The notes below the pieces were generated by a model, which was not told the origin of the DNA, did not search any database, and worked only from the letters and a program-made list of their open reading frames with translations. 64,000 nucleotides of DNA from Monoplex corrugatus. Its lineage: Eukaryota > Mollusca > Gastropoda > Littorinimorpha > Ranellidae. Below are positions 1 through 12,900 of this stretch, piece after piece. The position numbers were made by a program, and so were the translations under genes. Location: NCBI GenBank assembly GCA_030674185.1, contig CM060312.1, positions 24,249,961 through 24,313,960 on the forward strand. The letters run 5' to 3'. Every line of letters begins with the position of its first letter. The stretch's first letter is position 1.

Positions 1-462
1 CGTGTACTTAATTTTCTTTTCGTTATTTTTTTTTCCTGATGAAGTATCGTGTGTTTTTAAGCGGTTATAGCCCTGATATGGCTCTACGCAGTCGGCTGGG
101 CTTTAAACAAAAATAATAGTAACAGTAACAGTACTGCCAAGACTGCAAACATGTTGACCTGGAAGATTGGCAAAATCTCCCACCCTTTATACACTGGCGG
201 TGGTGTCTAAGCCTTTGTTTTCATTTGTTATCCTATGTTGCAGTTTGTTTTGTTTTGTTTTGTTTTGGAATCCTTTGTTTTCATTTTTATCCTATGTTGT
301 ACTTTGTTTTGTTTTGGAAGCCTTTGATTTCTTTTTTTTTTTATCCTATGTTGCATTTTTTTGTCTGTTTTGGAAACCTTTGTTTTCAATTCTCATCCTA
401 TGTTGCACTTTTTGTTTTGTTTTGTTTTTGTTTTGTTTGTTTGTTTTGTTTTGTTTTCTTAC
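1..462. repeat. Downstream intron: dispersed-repeat piece and T-rich short tandem repeat
   Basis: This is intron following the last visible exon. Positions about 62-110 match, in inverted orientation, a dispersed piece near 44545-44600 (shared core 'CCTGATATGGCTCT'). From about 205 to 460 a T-rich unit of roughly 50-60 bp recurs about four times, each with 'CCTTTGTTTTCA' and 'ATCCTATGTTG'. No further exon with convincing borders is visible. Confidence 0.6.
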
Positions 463-624
463 CTGGAAGACGGCAGCAGAGTCGTTGAAAGGCGCGAGGA
501 CCTCGAGGGCGTACTTGCCATAAGTGTTCTGTGGTATGGTGATGTCCAGCGTCATCAACAGTGGATTCACCGTGGACACCATGCCACTTCCTTCCGTCGT
601 CAGGCTCCACGGCGGAACAACGTG
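463..624 (-). CDS. Exon 12: start of beta-sandwich unit 3 (54 codons)
   Basis: The acceptor is a cytosine-rich tract ending GTGCAG and the donor is CAG|GTAAG (strong), both in phase 0. The peptide starts HVVPPWSLTTEG and ends LEVLAPFNDSAAVFQ. It aligns with exon 9 (21790-21963), which has the same 'APxN' strand and also ends in Gln at the donor in phase 0, so unit 3 shares unit 2's exon border. One sequon (NDS) is present. This is the last exon of the gene inside the window. Confidence 0.82.
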
Positions 625-663
625 CTGCACACGGGTGTAGATAGTGTACACATGCACACGTAA

Positions 664-3600
664 CATTACCAGTAAAAGTTGGTGATAGTTGTGGTGACAG
701 CAGTAACAGCAATCTGTATGTGGTGACAGTTGTGGTGATATCAGTAACAGTAATCTGTATGTGGTGACAGTTGTGGTCATATCAGTAATAGCAATCTGTA
801 TGTGGTGACAGTTGTGGTGATAGCAGTAATAGCAATCTGTATGTGGTGATAGTTGTAGTGATATCAGTAACAGTAATCTGTATGTGGTGACAGTTGTGGT
901 GATATCAGTAACAGTAATCTGTATGTGGTGACAGTTGTAGTGATATCAGTAACAGTAATCTGTATGTGGTGATAGTTGTGGTGATATCAGTAACAGTAAT
1001 CTGTATGTGGTGATAGTTGTGGTGATATCATTAACAGCAATCTGTATGTGGTGACAGTTGTGGTGACAGCAGTAACAGTAATCTGTATGTGGTGATAGTT
1101 GTGGTGATATCAGTAACAGCAATCTGTATGTGGTGATAGTTGTGGTGATATCAGTAACAGCAATCTGTATGTGGTGACAGTTGTGGTGACAGCAGTAACA
1201 GCAATCTGTATGTGGTGATAGTTGTGGTGATATCATTAACAGCAATCTGTATGTGGTGATAGTTGTGGTGACAGCAGTAACAGCAATCTGTATGTGGTGA
1301 CAATTGTGGTGATATCAGTAACAGCAATCTGTATGTGGTGATAGTTGTGGTGATATCAGTAACAGCAATCTGTATGTGGTGATAGTTGTGGTGATATCAG
1401 TAACAGCAATCTGTATGTGGTGACAGTTGTGGTGACAGCAGTAACAGCAATCTGTATGTGGTGACAGTTGTGGTGACAGCAGTAACAGTAATCTGTATGT
1501 GGTGACAGTTGTGGTGATATCAGTAACAGCAATCTGTATGTGGTGACAGTTGTGGTGACAGCAGTAACAGTAATCTGTATGTGGTGATAGTTGTGGTGAT
1601 ATCAGTAACAGTAATCTGTATGTGGTGATAGTTGTGGTGATATCAGTAACAGTAATCTGTATGTGGTGACAGTTGTGGTGATATCAGTAACAGTAATCTG
1701 TATGTGGTGATAGTTGTGGTGATATCAGTAACAGCAATCTGTATGTGGTGATAGTTGTGGTGATATCAGTAACAGCAATCTGTATGTGGTGATAGTTTGT
1801 GGTGATATCAGTAACAGCAATCTGTATGTGGTGACAGTTGTGGTGACAGCAGTAACAGCAATCTGTATGTGGTGACAGTTGTGGTGACAGCAGTAACAGT
1901 AATCTGTATGTGGTGACAGTTGTGGTGATATCAGTAACAGCAATCTGTATGTGGTGACAGTTGTGGTGACAGCAGTAACAGTAATCTGTATGTGGTGACA
2001 GTTGTGGTGATATCAGTAACAGCAATCTGTATGTGGTGACAGTTGTGGTGACAGCAGTAACAGCAATCTGTATGTGGTGACAGTTGTGGTGATATCAATA
2101 ACAGTAATCTGTATGTGGTGGCAGTTGTGGTGATATCAGTAACAGTAATCTGTATGTGGTGATAGTTGTGGTGATATCAGTAACAGTAATCTGTATGTGG
2201 TGATAGTTGTGGTGATATCAGTAACAGCAATCTGTATGTGGTGATAGTTGTGGTGATATCAGTAACAGTAATCTGTATGTGGTGATAGTTGTGGTGATAT
2301 CAGTAACAGTAATCTGTATGTGGTGACAGTTGTGGTGATACCAGTAACAGTAATCTGTATGTGGTGATAGTTGTGGTGATATCAGTAACAGTAATCTGTA
2401 TGTGGTGACAGTTGTGGTGACAGCAGTAATAGTAATCTGTATGTGGTGATAGTTGTGGTGATATCAGTAACAGTAATCTGTATGTGGTGACAGTTGTGGT
2501 GATATCAGTAACAGCAATCTGTATGTGGTGACAGTTGTGGTGACAGCAGTAACAGCAATCTGTATGTGGTGACAGTTGTGGTGATATCAGTAACAGTAAT
2601 CTGTATGTGGTGATAGTTGTGGTGATATCAGTAACAGTAATCTGTATGTGGTGACAGTTGTGGTCATATCAGTAACAGTAATCTGTATGTGGTGATAGTT
2701 GTGGTGATATCAGTAACAGCAATCTGTATGTGTTGACAGTTGTGATAGCAGTGGTGACAGTTGTGGTGATATCAGTAACAGTAATCTGTATGTGGTGACA
2801 GTTGTGGTGACAGCAGTAATAGTAATCTGTATGTGGTGATAGTTGTGGTGATATCAGTAACAGCAATCTGTATGTGGTGATAGTTGTGGTGATATCAGTA
2901 ACAGCAATCTGTATGTGGTGACAGTTGTGGTGATATCAGTAACAGTAATCTGTATGTGGTGATAGTTGTGGTGATATCAGTAACAGCAATCTGTATGTGG
3001 TGACAGTTGTGGTGATATCAGTAACAGCAATCTGTATGTGGTGATAGTTGTGGTGATATCAGTAACAGCAATCTGTATGTGGTGATAGTTGTGGTGATAT
3101 CAGTAACAGCAATCTGTATGTGGTGATAGTTGTGGTGATATCAGTAACAGCAATCTGTATGTGGTGACAGTTTGTGGTGATATCAGTAACAGCAATCTGT
3201 ACGTGGTGACAATTGTGGTGATATCAGTAACAGCAATCTGTATGTGGTGATAATTGTGGTGATATCAGTAACAGTAATCATGTAATGTGGTGGATAGTTG
3301 TGGTGATATCATTAACAGCAATCTGTATGTGGTGATAGTTGTGGTGATATCATTAACAGCAATCTGTATGTGGTGACAGTTGTGGTGACAGCAGTAACAG
3401 CAATCTGTATGTGGTGATAGTTGTGGTGATATCAGTAACAGCAATCTGTATGTGGTGATAGTTGTGGGTGATATCAGTAACAGCAATCTGTATGTGGTGA
3501 TAATTGTGGTGATATCAGTAAAGCAATCTGTATGTGGTGACAGTTGTGGTGACAGCAGTAACAGCAATCTGTATGTGGTGATAGTTGTGGTGATATCAGT

Positions 3601-3960
3601 AACAGCAATCTGTATGTGGTGATAGTTGTGGTGATATCAGTAACAGCAATCTGTATGTGGTGATAATTGTGGTGATATCAGTAACAGTAATCTGTATGTG
3701 GTGATAGTTGTGGTGATATCAGTAACAGCAATCTGTATGTGGTGACAGTTGTGGTGACAGCAGTAACAGCAATCTGTATGTGGTGATAGTTGTGGTGATA
3801 CCAGTAATAGAATCTGTATGTGGTGACAGTTGTGGTGAAGCAGTAACAGCAATCTGTATGTGTGACAGTTGTGATCTAGCAATGTGGGGACAGTTGTGGT
3901 GATATCAGTAACACAATCTGTATGTGTTGACAGTTGTGTGATAGCAGTACATTGATAATC
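664..3960. repeat. Minisatellite, 41-bp unit, about 80 copies
   Basis: The unit reads AATCTGTATGTGGTGATAGT followed by TGTGGTGATATCAGTAACAGC. Main variants are GATAG/GACAG and GATATCAG/GACAGCAG at fixed positions. Spacing between copies is 41 bp where checked (1326 to 1367). Because 41 is not a multiple of three, any one frame cycles through all three phases, so the His/Thr/Cys-rich minus-strand open frames here are repeat artefacts. The array lies in the intron between exons 11 and 12 and ends about 40 bp upstream of exon 12's acceptor. Copies decay near 3840-3960. Confidence 0.95.
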
Positions 3961-3984
3961 ACATAACACACATCTAGGGTGAAT

Positions 3985-4141
3985 TGGAAGCATACACACG
4001 AAACACACACACACACCACACACACACACACACACCAACACACACACACACCACATCACCACACATCTCACACCACACACCACACACACCACACACTCTA
4101 CATACACACAACTACACACACACACACACACACACACCACA

Positions 4142-4220
<79 letters not shown>
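3985..4220. repeat. (CA)n microsatellite
   Basis: Interrupted CA repeat up to 4135, then an almost pure run to 4219. It ends about 30 bp from the donor of exon 11 (4251), separated by a poly-A stretch. Confidence 0.95.
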
Positions 4221-4221
<1 letters not shown>

Positions 4222-4250
4222 CCAAACACAATCCTGAAAAAAAAACTGAC

Positions 4251-4435
4251 TGTGGAAGGCGTGAAGGCGATAGCTGTCACCGAAATCTCCCCAGCCCAGA
4301 TCTGATTGATGCCAATCTCTGCCGCAGAACCCACGTAGTAGGACTTCCCCACAACGCTGGGGTCATTATACAGATGAACCACAAACTCCACACTGATGCG
4401 GTTGTTGGCTATAGGGTTGCCTGCCTCTCGTGCAC
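4251..4435 (-). CDS. Exon 11: C-terminal half of beta-sandwich unit 2
   Basis: The acceptor is TTTAAACAG| and the donor ACA|GTCAGT. It enters in phase 1 and leaves in phase 0 (185 nt = 2 + 61 codons). The split Gly codon with exon 10 (G|GT) joins 'LGTVTNTG' to 'AREAGNPIANNR'. The peptide carries ISVEFVVHL, then SYYVGSAAEIG and IWAGEISVTAIAF. It aligns with the later part of exon 8 (ITWQAVMI, YWVSAGAEF, VWVGQASFTA), which identifies it as the second half of the same repeat type. No cysteines are present. Confidence 0.85.
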
Positions 4436-4674
4436 CTGTTTAAAAAAATTTTTTAATGTTATTCAGATCTAGTCCTATCCTACCAAGGTGGATCACGAGA
4501 ACCGAATAAAGCATCGGTTTCTCACAACGCTTTAAAATTATTGAAGGCTTCTACAAAAAACTTTTTTCGCTAGTCCTCGTATACTCTAAGAGTGGTAGAC
4601 TTTAAAACTCAACTCAACTCAACTCAATGTTATTCACAACAAGCCAGGTCCTCCCTTTTCTTTCTGATATCGTT

Positions 4675-4985
4675 ATGGAACTATCTAGGGTTTACGTGCA
4701 GGCTTAAGGCTTGTTCTGTGATCATTCTGGATCTTCTCCATCACATGGCACCTGTGACGTTAATACATATGGAATTCGTTCCGAGCGCGGAGACGTCATC
4801 TTGAGGAACTGAAACTGAGTGTTGCGTTTATTCTGTCAAGGTTAGAGTACTGCATCTCTCTTTTAGCCAGATTTTCTTATGACAAGTTATCCAAACTCCA
4901 ACGAATCAAACAAACAAACAACAAAAAACCGCAGCTCGACTTGTACTATGGAAATGCAAACGGCGCAGAGCCTAAACACTTGTTT
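4675..4985 (+). mobile_element. Dispersed repeat joined to an L2/CR1-like LINE reverse-transcriptase C-terminal remnant
   Basis: 4685-4820 matches 20250-20372 (shared 'CATATGGAATTCGTTCCGAG' and a 'GAAACTGAAACTG' end). From about 4828 the plus strand reads ILSRLEYC, then YDKLSKLQRI, which matches the 'SRIDYCNSLL...LQRIQNNAARLV' block of L2/CR1 LINEs and the copy at 32798-33541. It is short and interrupted, so a dead fragment. Confidence 0.6.
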
Positions 4986-5029
4986 GTTTTTGACGTGGAG
5001 TGTTCGCGGCAAGAACATACAGAGTAACA

Positions 5030-5175
5030 ACAATAATGATAATAATAATAATAATAATAATAATAGCAATAATAATAATAACAATAATAATGATAATAAT
5101 AATAATAATAGTAGTAGTAGTAGTAATGATAATCATCATCATCGTCATCGTTGTCGTCGTCGTCATCATCATCAT
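5030..5175. repeat. (AAT)n/(ATC)n simple repeat, tail of adjacent RTE fragment
   Basis: AAC/AAT triplets run into ATC/GTC triplets and end where the RTE 3' sequence begins. The same ATC run precedes the homologous fragments at 55858 and 62490, so it is probably the element's 3' tail, later expanded. Confidence 0.8.
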
Positions 5176-5412
5176 GTGCCCTGCTGCACAGCGCTGGCGT
5201 TCATGGCCCGCCACACGAATCTATCTTTTGTCGCTGCAGGTATATCTCCCACACTCTCTGTCCTCATCCGTCCAACATTTTCTCCCTGGGTCTACAGATG
5301 CTCTCTTTCCCTCCAGCTTTCATGTGTGACTAGGTGCTCTAATTTCTCTTGCTTCATAAATTGTCCTATAAATGTTGCTTGTCTTTTTCCTAAACTTCTT
5401 CATTAATGTTTT

Positions 5413-5460
<48 letters not shown>

Positions 5461-6120
5461 CTTTTTCGAGATTGTCTTATTTGTTTCCTTTGCTGATTGT
5501 GTCATTCATTTCCTTTGCTGTCCATGGAACATTTTAACATTCTTCTTAGAAACGTTTCATCTGCCTCAATCTTGCTCTGACTTTGCCTGTTGTCTGTCCA
5601 CGTTTCGCATCCGTACAACAGTATTGGTTCTATATAACACTGAAGAACTCTCTTCCTGATGTTAACTGATAGGCAAGAACATTTTTCATTTTCTTGAATA
5701 ATGTTTTAGCTTGGCCAATTCTGCTGGATATTTCTAATGTGCATCTGTCGTCTGGAGAGACGACTGTTTCCAGATATTTAAACTTACCAATCCGTCTGAA
5801 TATTGTTCCATTCGCTGATATTTTACATGGCGGGATTTCTTGTTTTTTAATGATTACCATTACTTCAATCTTCTTGCTATTTAGATCTAGGTTTTTATTT
5901 TTGCTTTCTATTTCTGTTACGTCCACAAGATTTCGTAGGTCTTTTTTCATTTTCTGCAGTGAGAACAATGTCATCTGCATAACGGAGATTGTTTATCATT
6001 TTTCCACCAACCTTTATCCCAGGGCATTTTCTATGTTTCTCATGATGGTTTCGCTGTAAAGTGAAAACAAATCTGGTGACAAAACACATCCCTGCCTAAC
6101 CCCCCTTTCAACATTTTAGA
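5176..6120 (-). mobile_element. RTE-like LINE fragment (family B), reverse transcriptase C-terminal part, decayed
   Basis: The minus strand encodes, in two frames, GKMINNLRYADDIVLTAENE (YADD catalytic motif at 5981-5970) and downstream RT thumb sequence including FKYLETVVSPDD and SSRIGQAKTLFKKMKN. The next part (about 5180-5640) matches the fragments at 55858-56000 and 62490-62960. A (GT)n run at 5417-5456 interrupts it. Frameshifts and stops make it non-functional. It lies in the same orientation as the host gene, in the exon 10-11 intron. Confidence 0.8.
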
Positions 6121-6159
6121 AAGAGCTTATATCATTTTCGACTCTCCCTGCTGTTGTTT

Positions 6160-6274
6160 GTTCCCAATAACAATCACCATCATCGTTATCGTCATCGTCA
6201 TCATCATCATCATCATTTATCATCATTATTATTATTGTGTTTTATTTCCATTATTATTATCGTCGTCGTCGTCG

Positions 6275-6314
<40 letters not shown>

Positions 6315-6485
6315 TGTTATTAATAATAATATTATTATTATTATAGTATTATTATTATCATCATTATCATTATCATTATTATCTGTTATCGTTATTATTA
6401 TTATCATCATTATTATTATCATTATTATTATTATCATTATTATTATTGTCATTGTTGTTGTTGTTATTGTTGTTGTTGTTGTTTG
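6160..6485. repeat. (ATC)n/(ATT)n/(GTT)n trinucleotide repeat
   Basis: ATC, GTC, ATT and GTT triplet runs lie directly upstream of the RTE fragment. Hydrophobic open frames here are repeat artefacts. Confidence 0.95.
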
Positions 6486-7599
6486 TTGTTTGCTGCGTTT
6501 TGAAGGCTGCACTACGAACATATTTCAACTGGTTGAAGATAAAAGGGTCGTCAAAAAAATTCTAATGATGAATGGGAATGAAATGGTAGAGACCTCAACT
6601 TTTCCCGGTACCAGTATTGTGAGGGTAGGCCGCACTCTTCCAGAGCTAAACATCCCCGATACAAATTAATAAATTGTTCTGTTTTGCTTATTTTGATCTA
6701 CGTATTGTTAAACGTGTTGCACGTATTCTGTGTACAAACTTCTTCTAGAGGGGTCAAAGGATAATATATGAAGTGCATTCTGCGTATAAACATCTTCCAT
6801 AGCGGCGTAAGGTTAATATATGAATAAATCATAATTCTATCTCTGCGCGTGCGCATGCGCGTGCCTGCAAAAACGTGATTATAAGAAAAGCTATTGTGCA
6901 CACATAAGCTGTCAAACCGGAAATATTGCGTTACTGAAAATAGGCATGGACATTGTTAAGATCTTGTTAACGGTATTTTATTAAAAAAAAAAAAAAAATT
7001 AAAAAAAATTCTGAAAATGTGTCTCATGTTACAGTGACAAAGTAATATGACAAAAACGAAGTATAATGAACATGCATAAAGATATACAGCTACATACATC
7101 TGTAAATGCACATCAATATACGTATGCATATACACACGTATACATGCACACACACAAGTTTACACACACACACACATACATGTATGCAATTTGTGTTCAT
7201 CATCTACTAATTCTATTAATTAAGGAGTACTTCAACAAATTGCAATAAATGTAAATACCTTGTACAAAACCCAGAACAAATTACATACAACATCAGCAGC
7301 AGCTGATGACATAAGGCAAATGTAAATAGAGAAGGTAGCCTGTAATACTTTGACAGAATAAATTACTCTAGAACAGTTACGCGAGAAGAGAGAGAGAGGG
7401 AGGGGGAGAGAGAGAGAGAGGCAGGCAGACAGACAGACAGACTCAGAGAGAAGAGTTCTATCGCCAATAGCACCAAGACTGGTGCAACACTGAACAAGAG
7501 AGCACACAAGGTTTATAGTTGACACAAGGCAAATCATTGAGCTTAACAGTCAAAAGAAAAAGCACAATGTTCTATAATTTTAAAAAAAAGACAGCATAA
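6486..7599. other. Intron sequence without a recognisable gene
   Basis: Mostly unassigned. It contains a diverged tandem duplication of about 65 bp (6700-6830; repeated 'ATTCTG.GTA.AAAC.TCTTC' and 'TTAATATATGA'), an A-rich stretch at 6980-7010, a (CA/TA) run at 7085-7180 and a purine GA/CAGA run at 7385-7445. Confidence 0.6.
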
Positions 7600-8570
7600 A
7601 GTTGTATAGCCTTAAGAAGACAGAACATAAGCTTTATAGCTAAAAGAAGAGAGAACAAAGCTTTGTCGGAGCAAAGAGAAACAACAAAGCTTTCTAGTTG
7701 CAAAGAGAAAGAACAAACCTATATAGACAAAAGAAGAGAGAGAACAAAGCTTTGTCGGAGCAAAGAGAAAGAACAAAGCTTTATAGTCAAAAGAAGACAG
7801 AGAATAAAGCTTTCTAGGTACAAAGAGAAAGAACGAAACTTTATAGTGAAACGAAGAGAGAGAGCAAAGCTTTATAGGTGCAAAGAGAAAGAACAAAGAT
7901 TTATACATAGTCAAAAGATGAGACAGAACAAAGCTTTGTAGGTGCAAAGAGAAAGAACAAAGCTTTCTGGTCAAAGAAGAGAGAGAGCAAAGCTTTGTAG
8001 GTACAAAGAGAAAGAACAAAGCTTTATAGTCAAAAGAAGAGAGAGAACAAAGCTTTGTAGGTGCAAAGAGAAAGAACAAACCTTTATATATAGTCAAAAG
8101 ACGAGACAGAACAAAGCTTTGTAGGTGCAAAGAGAAAGAATACAGCTTTATAGTCAAAAGCAGAGAACAAAGCTTTGTAGGTATAAAGAGAAAGAACAAA
8201 GCTTTATAGTCAAAAGAAGAGAGAGAACAAAGCTTTGTAGGTGCAAAGAGAAAGAACAAAGCTTTATAGTCAAAAGAAGAGAGAGAACAAAGCTTTGTAG
8301 GTGCAAAGAGAAAGAACAAAGCTTTATAGTCAAAAGAAGAGAGAGAACAAAGCTTTATAATTGCAAAGAGGAAGAACGAAGCTGGATAGTCGAAAGAAGA
8401 GAGAAAGAGAGAACAATGCTTTGTATGTGCAAAGAGAAAGAACAAAGCTTTATACATAGTCAAAAGAAGAGAGAGAACAAAGCTCTGTAGGTGCAAAGAG
8501 AAAGGACGAAGCTTTATAGTGAAAAGAAGAGACAGAACAAAGCTTCAGAGTAAAAGAAGGGAAATCACAC
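7600..8570. repeat. 60-bp minisatellite with two HindIII sites per unit
   Basis: Units such as those at 8229 and 8289 are identical at 60-bp spacing. Each unit is two diverged 30-bp halves: AACAAAGCTTTGTAGGTGCA and AACAAAGCTTTATAGTCAAA, each followed by AGAG/GAAG purine sequence, so AAGCTT occurs about every 30 bp. The period is a multiple of three, so both strands stay open: plus gives a 20-residue Lys/Arg-rich repeat (KEKEQSF, RRERTKLC) and minus a hydrophobic one (KALFFLFAPTKLCSL), open for 294 residues at 7612-8496. No start, splice or conservation evidence supports a gene. Confidence 0.92.
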
Positions 8571-8965
8571 AGAATTACAGTGAAATTTAAAAAAAGAGAA
8601 AACAAAGCTTTATTGTCCAAAGGCGAACGACCGGTGGACGTCTTTCGCAGAAACAATAAAAACAAAGGCAACCTTCGTTCGCTTCAAGCCAACCGTTTTC
8701 ACAACCATTGGCAACGCGTTGCAGGGTTAACAGTTTTACTGTTGGTTGAGCAAGCGGAAATCGAACATCTTGTTTATGCAAGGCAACACGGCAGCAAGCG
8801 TTTTCCCCACAAAGCCTACCGGACACAGATCATTGCGTTTTAACCCTCCCCTCTCTCCTTTCCCTCCCAACGTCTCTATAACCGTCTCTGATCGATCTCG
8901 TGGTTAATGGAGATTGTATCGATCGATACAGAGTACTGTGGCTGCCACTGCCTGCTTTGCGAACA
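8571..8965. other. Non-repetitive intron segment, nothing recognised
   Basis: About 300 bp of mixed-composition sequence between the 60-bp array and a GT microsatellite. No coding or element homology recognised. Confidence 0.5.
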
Positions 8966-9038
<73 letters not shown>

Positions 9039-9212
9039 GTTTGTGTGTTGTGTGTGTGTGTGTGTGTTGTGTGTGTGTGTGTGTGTGTATTCCTTCGTTC
9101 GTTATTTCTTTAAAGTCTATTCACATATGTGCTTTCAGACGATGTAGTGTGTGTAGTGTGTGTGTTTGTGTGTGTCGTAGTGTGTATGATTTTGTATGTG
9201 TGTGTACGTACA

Positions 9213-9245
<33 letters not shown>

Positions 9246-9545
9246 CGTGTGTGGTGCTGTGTGTGTGTGCTGTGTGTGGAGTGATGTGTGCGTGTGATGT
9301 GTGTGTGTGGTGAGTGCTGGCACGTGTGTGTGTGATTGTGGTGTGTGTGTGTGTATGTGTGTGTTTGATTGTGCGTGTGTGCGTGTGTGTGATGTGTTTA
9401 GTGTGTGTGACTGTGTGTGTGCGTGTGACTGTGTTGTGTGTACATGTGTTGTGTGTGTTGTGTTTGTGGTGTGTTTGTGTGTGTGGTGGTGTTGTGTGTA
9501 TGTGTGTGTCTGTGTCTGTGTCTGTGTGTGTCTTTTATGTGTGTG
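8966..9545. repeat. Degenerate (GT)n microsatellite
   Basis: Almost pure GT at 8966-9088, a short unique piece at 9089-9145, then interrupted GT to about 9545. Cys/Val open frames are artefacts. Confidence 0.95.
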
Positions 9546-9799
9546 CGCGTGCGTTTCTTGTGCATGTGTCTGTTTTGTTAGTGTTCCGTTCTTTTATTTC
9601 GCCATGTTCTGGTAGGAAGACGACGTGACAACGCTAGCTATACACGCGCCATCATTGAGAGTTAGATTTCCTATTGTTCGATGCACGCGGACCCTTCTAC
9701 ATTTAAATTGGTTTGATGGAACACACACTTAGAAACTGCATTCATGTTTTGATCGATAAAGAATATGTGCAAGTCTCACACATTCAAATAATCACTCAA

Positions 9800-9915
9800 T
9801 TAGATAATCATTTAATTTGTTAATCAACTGATTGATTGATTGTGATTGATTGATTGATGAGTGAGTGAGTGAGTGAGTGAGTGAGTGAATGAGTGATTGA
9901 TTCATTGATTGATAC
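9800..9915. repeat. (TTGA)n/(GTGA)n tetranucleotide repeat
   Basis: TGAT and GAGT tetranucleotides lead directly into the 10-kb minisatellite. Confidence 0.85.
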
Positions 9916-12900
9916 TGCCTGTTCTGATCCAACCTACTAACGATGAGATACTGTCTGTTCTGATCCAACCTACTAACGATGAGATACTGTCTGTTCTGAT
10001 CCAATCTACTAACGATGAGATACTGCCTGTTTTGATTCAACCTAATAACGATGAGATACTGCCTGTTCTGATCCAACCTACTAACGATGAGATACTGTCT
10101 CTTTTGCTCCAACCTACTAACAATGAGATATTGCCTGTTCTGATCCAACCTACTAACGATGAAACAGTGTCTGTTCTGATCCAACCTTCTAACAATAGAT
10201 ACTGTCTGTTCTGATCCAACCTACCAATAGATACTGCCTGTTCTGATCCAACCTACTAACAATAGATACTACCTGTTTTGATCCAACCTACTAACGACAA
10301 GATCCTGCCTGTTCTGATCCAACCTACTAACGATGAGATACTGTCTGTTCTGATCCAACCTACTAACGATAAGATCCTGCCTGTTCTGATCCAACCTACT
10401 AACGATGAGATACTGTCTGTTCTGATCCAACCTACTAACGATGAGATTTTGTCTGTTCTGATCCAACCTACTAACAATAGATACTGTCTGTTCTGATCCA
10501 ACCTACTAACGATGAGATACTATCTCTTCTGATCCAACCTACTAACAATAGATACTATCTGTTCTGATCCAACCCACTAACAATAGACACTGCCTGTTCT
10601 GATCCAACCTACTAACAATAGACACTGCTTGTTCTGATCCAACCTACTAACAATAGATACTGTCTGTTCTGATCCAACCTACTAACAATAGATACTGTCT
10701 GTTCTGATCCAACCTACTAACAATAGACACTGCCTGTTCTGATCCAACCTACTAACAATAGACACTGCCTGTTCTGATCCAACCTACTAACAATAGACAC
10801 TGCCTGTTCTGATCCAACCTACTAACAATAGACACTGCCTGTTCTGATCCAACCTACTAACAATAGATACTGTCTGTTCTGATCCAACCCACTAACAATA
10901 GACACTGCCTGTTCTGATCCAACCTACTAACAATAGACACTGCCTGTTCTGATCCAACCTACTAACAATAGACACTGTCTGTTCTGATCCAACCTACTAA
11001 CAATAAATACTGTCTGTTCTGATCCAACCTACTAACAATAGATACTGCCTGTTCTGATCCAACCTACATGTACTAACAATAGATACTGTCTGTTTTGATC
11101 CAACATACCTGTTCTGATCCAACCTACATGTACTAACAATAGATACTGCCTGTTTTGATCCAACCTACTAACGATGAGATACTGTCTGTTCTGATCCAAC
11201 CTACTAACAATAGATACTGTCTCTTCTGATCCAACCTACTAACAATAGATACTGTCTGTTCTGATCCAATCTACTAACGATAGATACTGTCTGATTTGAT
11301 CCAACCTACTAACAATAGATACTGTCTGTTCTGATCCAACCTACTAACAACAGATACTGTCTGTTCTCATCCAACCTACTAACAATAGATACTGCCTGTT
11401 CTGATCCAACCTACTAACGATGAGATAGTGTCTGATCTGATCCAACCTACTAACAATAGATACTGTCTGTTCTGATCCAACCTACTAACAATAGATACTA
11501 TCTGTTCTGATCCAACCTACTAACAATAGATACTGCCTGTTCTGATCCAACCTACTAACAATAGATACTGCCTGTTTTGATCCTACCTACAAACGATGAG
11601 ATACTGTCTGTTCTGATCCAACCTACTAACGATGAGATACTGTCTATTCTGATCGAACCTACTAACAATAGATACTGCCTGTTCTGATCCAACCCACTAA
11701 CGATGAGATAGTGCCTGTTCTGATCCATCCTACTAACGATGAGATACTGTCCTGATCCAATCTACTAACGATGAGATAGTGTCTGCTCTGATCCAATCTA
11801 CTAACGATGAAACAGTGCCTCTTTTGATCCAACCTACTAACGATGAGATACTGCCTGTTTTGATCCAATCTACTATCGATGAGATACTGCCTGTTTTGAT
11901 CCAACATACTAACGATGAGATACTGCCTGTTCTGATCCAATCTACTAACGATGAGATAATGCCTGTTTTGATCCAGCCTACTAACGATGAGATACTGTGT
12001 GTTCTGATCCAACCTACTAACGATCAGATACTGTCTGTTCTGATCCAACATACTAACGATGAGACACTGTCTGTTCTGATCCAACCTACTAAAAATAGAT
12101 ACTGTCTGTTCTGATCCAACCTACTAACAATAGATACTGTCTGTTCTGATCCAACCTACTAACGATGAGATGCTGTCTGTTCTGATCCAATCTACTAACG
12201 ATGAGATACTGTCTGTTCTGATCCAACCTAACAATAGATGCTGTCTGTTCTGATACTACCTACTAACGATGAGATACTGTCTGTTCTGATCCAACCTACT
12301 AACAATAGATACTGTATATTCTGATCCAACATTCTAACAATACTGTCTATTCTGATCCAACATACTAACGATGAGACACTGTCTGTTCTGATCCAACCTA
12401 CTAAAATAGATACTGTCTGTTCTGATCCAACCCACTAACAATAGATACTGTCTGTTCTGATCCAACTACTAACGATGAGATACTGTCTATTCTGATCCAA
12501 CATACTAACGATGAGACATGTCTGTTCTGATCCAACCTACTAAAAATAGACACTGTCTGTTCTGATCCAACCTACTAAAATAGATACTGTCTGTTCTGAT
12601 CCAACCATACTAACAATAGATACTGTCTGTTCTGATCCAACCTACTAACAATAGATACTGTCTGTTCTGATCCAATCTACTAACGATGAGATACTGTCTG
12701 TTCTGATCCAACCTACTAACAATAGATACTGTCTGTTCTGATCCAATCTACTAACGATGAGATACTGTCTGTTCTGATCCAATCTACTAACGATGAGATA
12801 CTGTCTTTCTGATCAACCTACTAACGATGAGATACTGTCTGTTCAGATCCAACCTAACAATAGATGCTGTCTGTTCTGATACTACTACTAACGATGAGAT

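Noticed and set aside
3637..4215. 192-codon minus-strand frame
   Set aside because: Translation of (CA)n followed by the 41-bp minisatellite; no composition or splice support.
4879..5406. 175-codon Asn-rich plus frame
   Set aside because: (AAT)n/(ATC)n repeat joined to antisense RTE sequence.
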